Assembly (NCBI GenBank): GCA_001584585.1
Contig: LSYV01000136.1
Coordinates: forward strand, 17,355-81,354
DNA from: Gonium pectorale
Lineage: Eukaryota; Chlorophyta; Chlorophyceae; Chlamydomonadales; Volvocaceae
Length of the DNA: 64,000 nucleotides
Reading direction: 5' to 3'
Made by a program: the position numbers and the translations under genes. Each line of letters begins with the position of its first letter. Positions within the stretch are counted from its first letter, which is position 1. This document shows positions 58,963-64,000 of the stretch, piece by piece. Below the pieces are notes generated by a model, which did not search any database, had not been told where the DNA came from, and worked only from the letters and a program-made list of their open reading frames with translations.

Positions 58963-60128
58963 GCGGGCCGGCGGGCCCGGAACGGACAGCCCCGGCACCG
59001 CCGGGTGCCGGGTGCCGGGCAAAAGGCTTCGCATTAGGGTTGTCGCTGCGCCAGGCCGCTGAGCAGGTCGCCGCTACTACAGTCGATAAAGCAGATATGA
59101 TGGTCGCGCTGGGAAGGGGCAAAGTGCACATCGATGAGGCTTGAGGCAGGATTCGCGTCGGGGCTGGGGTAACCGCCCAATCAGATACTTGCAGGATTAT
59201 CGGTAGCACAGGAAAGGGCTGTCGACGAGCCGGACGTTCGTTTGCGTCATTTGGGTGGATGTTGCGGGGCATTGCCTGTTTGGCAACGTGTGCCCTGGAC
59301 ATGGGCCCTGTCTGCGCCCGGCGCATGTACCATTATGCTCTGACCGAGACTTTCATGTATCTAAGGACTAAAGTCGTTTTTTGTTTGTGAGAGGAGAGTG
59401 GTGGTGCTTGGCCCATGTCGGAGAGGATGTTTCGTGTTTTGTGCGGGCGCACTTCTTGTTGCATCGCATGCTGGTTACCGGCTCGCCATCTGCGCCTGCA
59501 CGTTAGGTTGTGCACGCGCGAGTTGTGGTGGTCGTGCGGGCGTGCGGCTGCACCGCCGCGAGGGGGCAGGGCGGGAGAGCCGGTGACGTGCCGCCTGGGG
59601 GTGGCAGGCCAGAGTCGCAGGTGGTGCCGACCACGTTTGATGTGCGTGCAGTCTGCACACTCTTTTGGCTTTCGTTCGTTCACATTCCTGGAACCCAAGA
59701 GCTTGGAGACAGAAATACTCATTCTTTGCTGGTGCTGCTTTTGCAGGAAGAATTCGTTGATCAAGGTGTCTGTGCCGCCGGTCGGAGGCGGGTGTGCGGG
59801 TGGGTTGGAGAGCGGGCTCAGGGCCCCCATGTGGCAAAGGTTCGACGACTATGTAGTGAGGTCTGAGCGCTTCACTGGCTCCTCATTCCCTGCTCCAACT
59901 ACTCTCGGTTCATCTGGCCTCGGGCGGGGCCTGGGCTTCAGCCGCACACGCAGTTCACATACCCGTATGAGAGTGTGGACCACATGCGAATAGTAGATTG
60001 GAGCAGGTTATCGTCCGCTTCAGCGCCCTACGCCGAAGTATGACGTGCCCAGTGTTCCGCTGTTCCCGGAAGCGTTGCCACCGCGGTGGGCAAAGCTGTC
60101 CGGCTGTCCCTACCGCCCTTCTCCTCCT

Positions 60129-60133
60129 TGTAA
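60129..60133 (+). terminator. Possible TGTAA poly(A) signal of the LHC-like gene
   Basis: TGTAA on the plus strand, but 1.17 kb after the stop, so the 3' UTR would be long. It is the first such signal I noticed. Confidence 0.3.
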
Positions 60134-61412
60134 CCTAACGCACAGAAAGAAACACGTTGCCAACAGGTAATGTCAAGATGCAGAGTACGATGTTCAGGCA
60201 TAGGCGTGTACGCCTCTCAGAGCCTAAACTGCTGCTTCAGGGACGAAACGTAGCACTCTCTCCGACCATGTGATCAACAAAACGCCGCGCAATCTATGAG
60301 CGCCAGTTCAAGGTCCATTGTGATTGCCCGATGATGCACAGACCACAGTACCCCTGGCGCTGGGGAACCGGGTCTGCCACCGGGATATTTCCGTACTTCA
60401 AGCGGAGAGTACGACGGGCAGCAAGGCAGCAGCAGCAGGCAAACCAAGCAATGGTCTAGTGCTGAACCCATTCAGGGCCCCTGTGGCTGGGCATGCAAAA
60501 AACGCATACGGGCCGCACACAAGAGAGGCCTTTCACCCAACAAGTCCAACCCGGTCTCTGGAGTCACCAACCCAGCGAGCCGGTCCCGATCACGAACAGC
60601 ACATAACACATACGAGCCGACAGGCCTACACAAATGTACAAAGCGATCAAGCAAAACAAAGAAAAACAAGGAGAAGAACAGGGAGAGCGAGGGAAACCAG
60701 CGATTCACTCAGCACACAGCAGGCGTCCGGCCACAACTCGCAGGAAGGGGTGCCCTGCAGACACACCAGACCTTTCAGGTCAGCGAAACCTTGAAGCAGG
60801 GACCAAAACTTCACCGGCACGCCTGCCTGTACCAGGTCAGCAGCAGCCGCACCCGGGCCTGCAGGGGCGAACGACTTGAGACGCGCGCACAGAGCGCCGC
60901 GCCCAGTCTAGGCTGTTTAGGACCGCCAGCACCACCAGTCCACCACGTCCCACACAGACTCCACCACCCGACCCGCGCCGTGCGAGACAGCCAGATAACA
61001 AAGAAGACGTACGTGTGGCAGGGCGCTCCATCAGTCCACTGCAGAACCGCAGAACCAACTTCGGTGGTTCTGAAGCGGCCGCTGTGCCAACTGCCTTGCC
61101 ATGCCGTAGGAAGGATCCGGGTTCAGGTCCCGGTCTGTTCCCCGTACGACGGGTTACAAGAGGAGCCACGACCCGCACTGGTCCAAGGTGGCGTTTGAGT
61201 CAAAGGTGATATGCCTAGAAATGACGGCTAGATCTAGTTGCGGGGTAAGGGCTTGCCCAGATTGCTCCTGCGGAACCGCTAAAGGATGTTTCATCCAGCT
61301 TGGGGTTGAGGTTCAGTTGAATGGCGGCCGGCGGCTGGGCAAAGGCGTGGTGGTGGGTTGCCTTACCCTTCGGCAGCAACTGTGCACCGCCGTAGCCCGG
61401 GCGCAGAGGCGG

Positions 61413-61702
61413 CAGCACGCACACACACATGTACATCCCATTCACTGAAGCGCACCACGCGAGGCCCTGGGAGGTGCGTGCGTGCGACCGCCACCACAGC
61501 CCGAACACCCCCCTCACCGGTTTATTCACGCGCAGGCGGTTCACGGCGGGCTGCGGGCGAGCGCTCAATTCAAGCGCCCTCACGGAATGGGCGGTTGTCG
61601 GGGCCGGCTGGTCCGGCAACACCAACAGCTCCTAATCAAACCTGCAACAGTGTGCAAACTCCGCATCAACTCGGCTGCGCGGCAACGGACAGAGGGCGAC
61701 GG
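61413..61702 (+). repeat. Direct duplication, copy 1
   Basis: Starts with a short CA tract and GTACATCCCATT, and continues through CCTCACCGGTTTATT to GGCAACGGACAGAGGGCGAC. It is closely similar to 62374-62682 with scattered substitutions, so the two copies have diverged for some time. Confidence 0.85.
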
Positions 61703-62351
61703 ATGTATGGCTGCGATGGTCACAATGTGGTAGGGGTCCAACAAGATCGTGAGACCGCAAGAAGACGACAAATGCTGCCTCGCTCGAGCGACCCATGGGT
61801 CGGCTGGAACCGAAGAGGGCTGACTTGTGAACTCGCCCTTTCCCTTCCTTTGAAAAGCGCTGTAGTGGGTTTAACGATAAAATAAACCCGAACCAGTTGA
61901 TCGCTGTGCTTAGTGTACACGGTTATTACAGAGGTACAGTCAGGCCACACGTGGCTTATGCTGGTTTCGTAGTACAGGTCCGGCCTCCACAAAGCGCTTA
62001 CAAGGGAAAGCGTGGTGGTGCTTCCCTCCATGTGCGTACGGGTTAAGCAACAACCATACTGCCCCACAAGTTGCCAATTTCCCAATATATTTCAGCTAGT
62101 GCCAGTGCAGAGAACACAGAGCCATCTCTGACAGTAGGCTTTCAGCTAAACACTGCCAAACCATAGCCAACTGGAGACAGTCCCCACCCACAAACAGTCC
62201 CCACCTGCTGGACGCCTAACCTCGCCACAACCACAGCTGATGCAGTGTCGGGTACGGCGCAGAGCGCAGCAGATGAAAATAGCAATGACGCAGCAGGACA
62301 GCGAACAAGGGCAGTGCTGGTGGGCTTGCCCATCCTTGGTCAAGAGATACG

Positions 62352-62356
62352 TTACA
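62352..62356 (-). terminator. Possible TGTAA poly(A) signal of PCK1
   Basis: TTACA on plus reads TGTAA on minus, about 600 bases after the PCK1 stop. If used, the PCK1 3' UTR would include duplication copy 2. Confidence 0.35.
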
Positions 62357-62373
62357 CAGCAGTACGGCACATG

Positions 62374-62682
62374 CGGCACGCGCACACACACACACACACT
62401 CACACACACACGTACATCCCATTAACGGAAGCGCGCCACGCGAGGCCCCGGGAGGTGCGTGCGTGCGACCACCACCACAGCCCAAACATCCCCCTCACCG
62501 GTTTATTAGCGCGCAGGCGGTTCACGGCAGTCTGCGAGCGAGCGCTCAATTCAAGCGCCCTCACGGAATGGGCGGTTGTCGGGCCGGCTGGTCCGGCAAC
62601 ACCAACGGCTCCTAATCAAACCTGCAACAGTGTTCAAACTCCGCATCAACTCGGCTGCGCGGCAACGGACCGAGGGCGACGG
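62374..62682 (+). repeat. Direct duplication, copy 2, with expanded CA microsatellite
   Basis: Same order as copy 1, in the same orientation about 960 bases downstream. The CA leader is longer here (about 62381-62411) and interrupted once by CT. Confidence 0.85.
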
Positions 62683-62955
62683 CGGCGGCATTCTTAGCCG
62701 GGCCCTGCGGTACGCGCGACTGCGGTACCCGCCCAGCAGCCGGCAGCGCGAGAGTCGTGCGGGCGACTCGATCAGTGCAGCCACGTGCCAGCCATGTGGC
62801 GGATGCTGCGGCCGCGTACGGCCTTCAGACAACAGACGCCGCTGGGGCGCCACACAATCCAGTTCCGGGGTGTGCGCAGCTCCGGACGGCGGTGCGGCCG
62901 CAACCCCCGCCACCACGACCAGCGGCGCCCGACAGCGGCGCCGCCGACGGCTAGC

Positions 62956-63704
62956 CTAGGCACTGGCCACGACGCTGACGGCGGGCACGGCGGCCATGGC
63001 GGCGAAGCCCTTCTTGGTCACCTCGTCGGCGGGCAGCGGCTTGGGGCCGCCCGTCGCGATGCGCGCAGCCATCTCCGCACCCACAAACGAGTGGCCGTCG
63101 CTGCGGGGTAGGGAGGCGGGGCGGTGGGGGAATGAAGAGTCCGGGTCAGCTCATCGGCCAAGTGGCGGCGCTGGATGCGGTGACACCGGGCCGCTACACA
63201 AGGCGTCCCATGCCAGCCCGCGCACATCAGTGCAACAGCAACACAACAGCCCAGAAGAAGGCAAGCGCGCCCGCCCCGCCGCCATCAGCTCTTCAGGCCC
63301 CCGACCTCCGCCCTCGGACCTGAAGTTGTCGAAGTTCTTGACGAACATGTGGCCCAGCTGGTTGAGCGTGGCCGCAAAGGCGTCCTTGTTTGGCCACACA
63401 GCCTCGGGGCGCAGAATGTCAGAGGGCACGCCGCTGATGGCCGTCGGCACCTGCGGGGTCGCCGGGGCGGGGGGTGGCTGCAGGTTCTAGGTTCCACGCC
63501 ACTGAGGCACTGCGGCGCCCTGCCGAACCTTTCAACCCGCAGCCGTTCCTGACCCGCCCCATGGGCTTCCCCCGGTGGCGCCTTCCCACCTGCAGCCCAA
63601 AGATGGGCGTGGCTGCCAGCTCGGCCGTGTCCAGCTCGCCGCTGTGGATGGCGTCGATGATGGCGCGGGTGTGCTTCAGGCTCATGCGCCTGCCCACGCC
63701 GTGC
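62956..63704 (-). CDS. PCK1: Phosphoenolpyruvate carboxykinase (ATP), 3' end only
   Basis: Converts oxaloacetate and ATP to phosphoenolpyruvate, CO2 and ADP in gluconeogenesis. Only the last three exons are in the window (minus): 63704-63590, 63450-63320 and 63100-62956, in phase, covering 129 residues. Matching features are GVGRRMSLKHTRAIIDAIHSGEL, then TPIFGLQVPTAISGVPSDILRPE and WPNKDAFAATLNQLGHMFVKNF, the C-terminal domain of ATP-dependent PEPCK. It ends with FVGAEMAARIATGGPKP and a short Ala/Val tail. The donor after exon 63450-63320 is GTCCGA, weaker than the others, but phase and family length support it. The catalytic nucleotide-binding region lies beyond 64000; bases 63705-64000 look intronic. 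Confidence 0.9.
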
Positions 63705-64000
63705 CTGCGGGGCCGGGGCAGCAGGGCGGGCACGGCAGCGAGTGCGGTGAGGGGCCAAGCCGTGCGAAGGTAACGACTGGATGTGCGGTTGCTGGCATGC
63801 GGGCCGCCCAGGGCAGGTGCGCCCCAATCATTTGAACCGGACCGTGGCCATCAGCGCAGACGGCTCCACGGCGGCAGAGCAGCACCCAGAGCTGCACCCA
63901 CGAGCACCCGGCATCCACACGCTGCGGGGGCCGACGCTGCAAGGGGGCCAACACACGCGGCCCCCTGCCCCCACCAGGGCCCACCAGGGCTCAACCGCCT

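Larger units (their letters stand above)
58963..62955. other. Gene-free interval with a large direct duplication
   Basis: About 4 kb between the LHC-like stop and the PEP carboxykinase stop. It holds possible 3' UTR signals (60129-60133 plus; 62352-62356 minus) and two copies of a ~300-base sequence (61413-61702 and 62374-62682) with CA-repeat leaders. No supported exon was found. Confidence 0.6.

Noticed and set aside
61100..61140. tRNA-like CCGGGTTCAGGTCCCGG arm on plus
   Set aside because: The 7-base loop does not fit the T-loop consensus and no cloverleaf can be drawn upstream.

Overview
This window reads as nuclear DNA of a green alga of the Chlamydomonas/Volvox group (Chlamydomonadales). 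Four things point there: very GC-rich coding sequence with G/C third codon positions; short exons split by many GT-AG introns of about 60-900 bases; TGTAA poly(A) signals downstream of several genes; and a plant-type gene set (Trx z, plastid glycerol-3-phosphate acyltransferase, an LHC/ELIP-like protein). The species cannot be fixed from the sequence. A phospholipid N-methyltransferase gene suggests an alga able to make phosphatidylcholine, which C. reinhardtii is generally reported to lack.

I built twelve protein-coding gene models by following splice sites whose phases agree from exon to exon. In order they are: cytosolic-type histidyl-tRNA synthetase (+, 15 exons, 24-4742); a large unrecognised helical/TPR-like protein (+, 6252-10956); thioredoxin z/CITRX (-, 12403-13657) head-to-head with LSM8 (+, 14044-15151); a TPR-MYND-SET (SMYD-type) protein (-, 15967-20936) head-to-head with PLMT (+, 21272-22694); a DUF2993 protein (+, 24652-28641) with a decayed reverse transcriptase antisense in its second intron; an unrecognised, probably thylakoid, coiled-coil protein (+, 30010-34422) convergent with ribosomal protein P2 (-, 35208-36052); plastid GPAT (+, 41262-42743) convergent with a 27-exon SAC3/GANP mRNA-export scaffold (-, 44481-57046); an LHC/ELIP-like protein (+, 57500-58962) head-to-head with SAC3; and the 3' end of ATP-dependent PEP carboxykinase (-, 62956-63704, running off the window).

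The gene-poor stretches (22.7-24.6 kb, 36.1-41.2 kb and 59-62.9 kb) hold the repeats. The most notable is a dispersed family, here called R1, of at least seven full or partial copies. It has a short hairpin whose stem is kept by paired changes between copies, an outer CCCGCC/GGCGGG stem and a 3' T-run. Two further families (R2, with a perfect 8-bp hairpin, and R3) sit next to R1 copies. There are also a 117-bp tandem duplication, a 14-bp minisatellite in a SAC3 intron, and a ~300-bp direct duplication near 61.4 and 62.4 kb.

Functionally this is an ordinary mixed nuclear neighbourhood: translation (HisRS, P2), RNA processing and export (LSM8, SAC3), plastid redox and gene expression (Trx z), lipid synthesis (GPAT, PLMT), light response, and gluconeogenesis. 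Several genes share divergent promoters. No operon-like or defence-like system is visible. The best candidates for undescribed biology are the R1 family, the predicted lumenal tail-anchored coiled-coil protein, and the large helical protein that shares a module with the SMYD protein.
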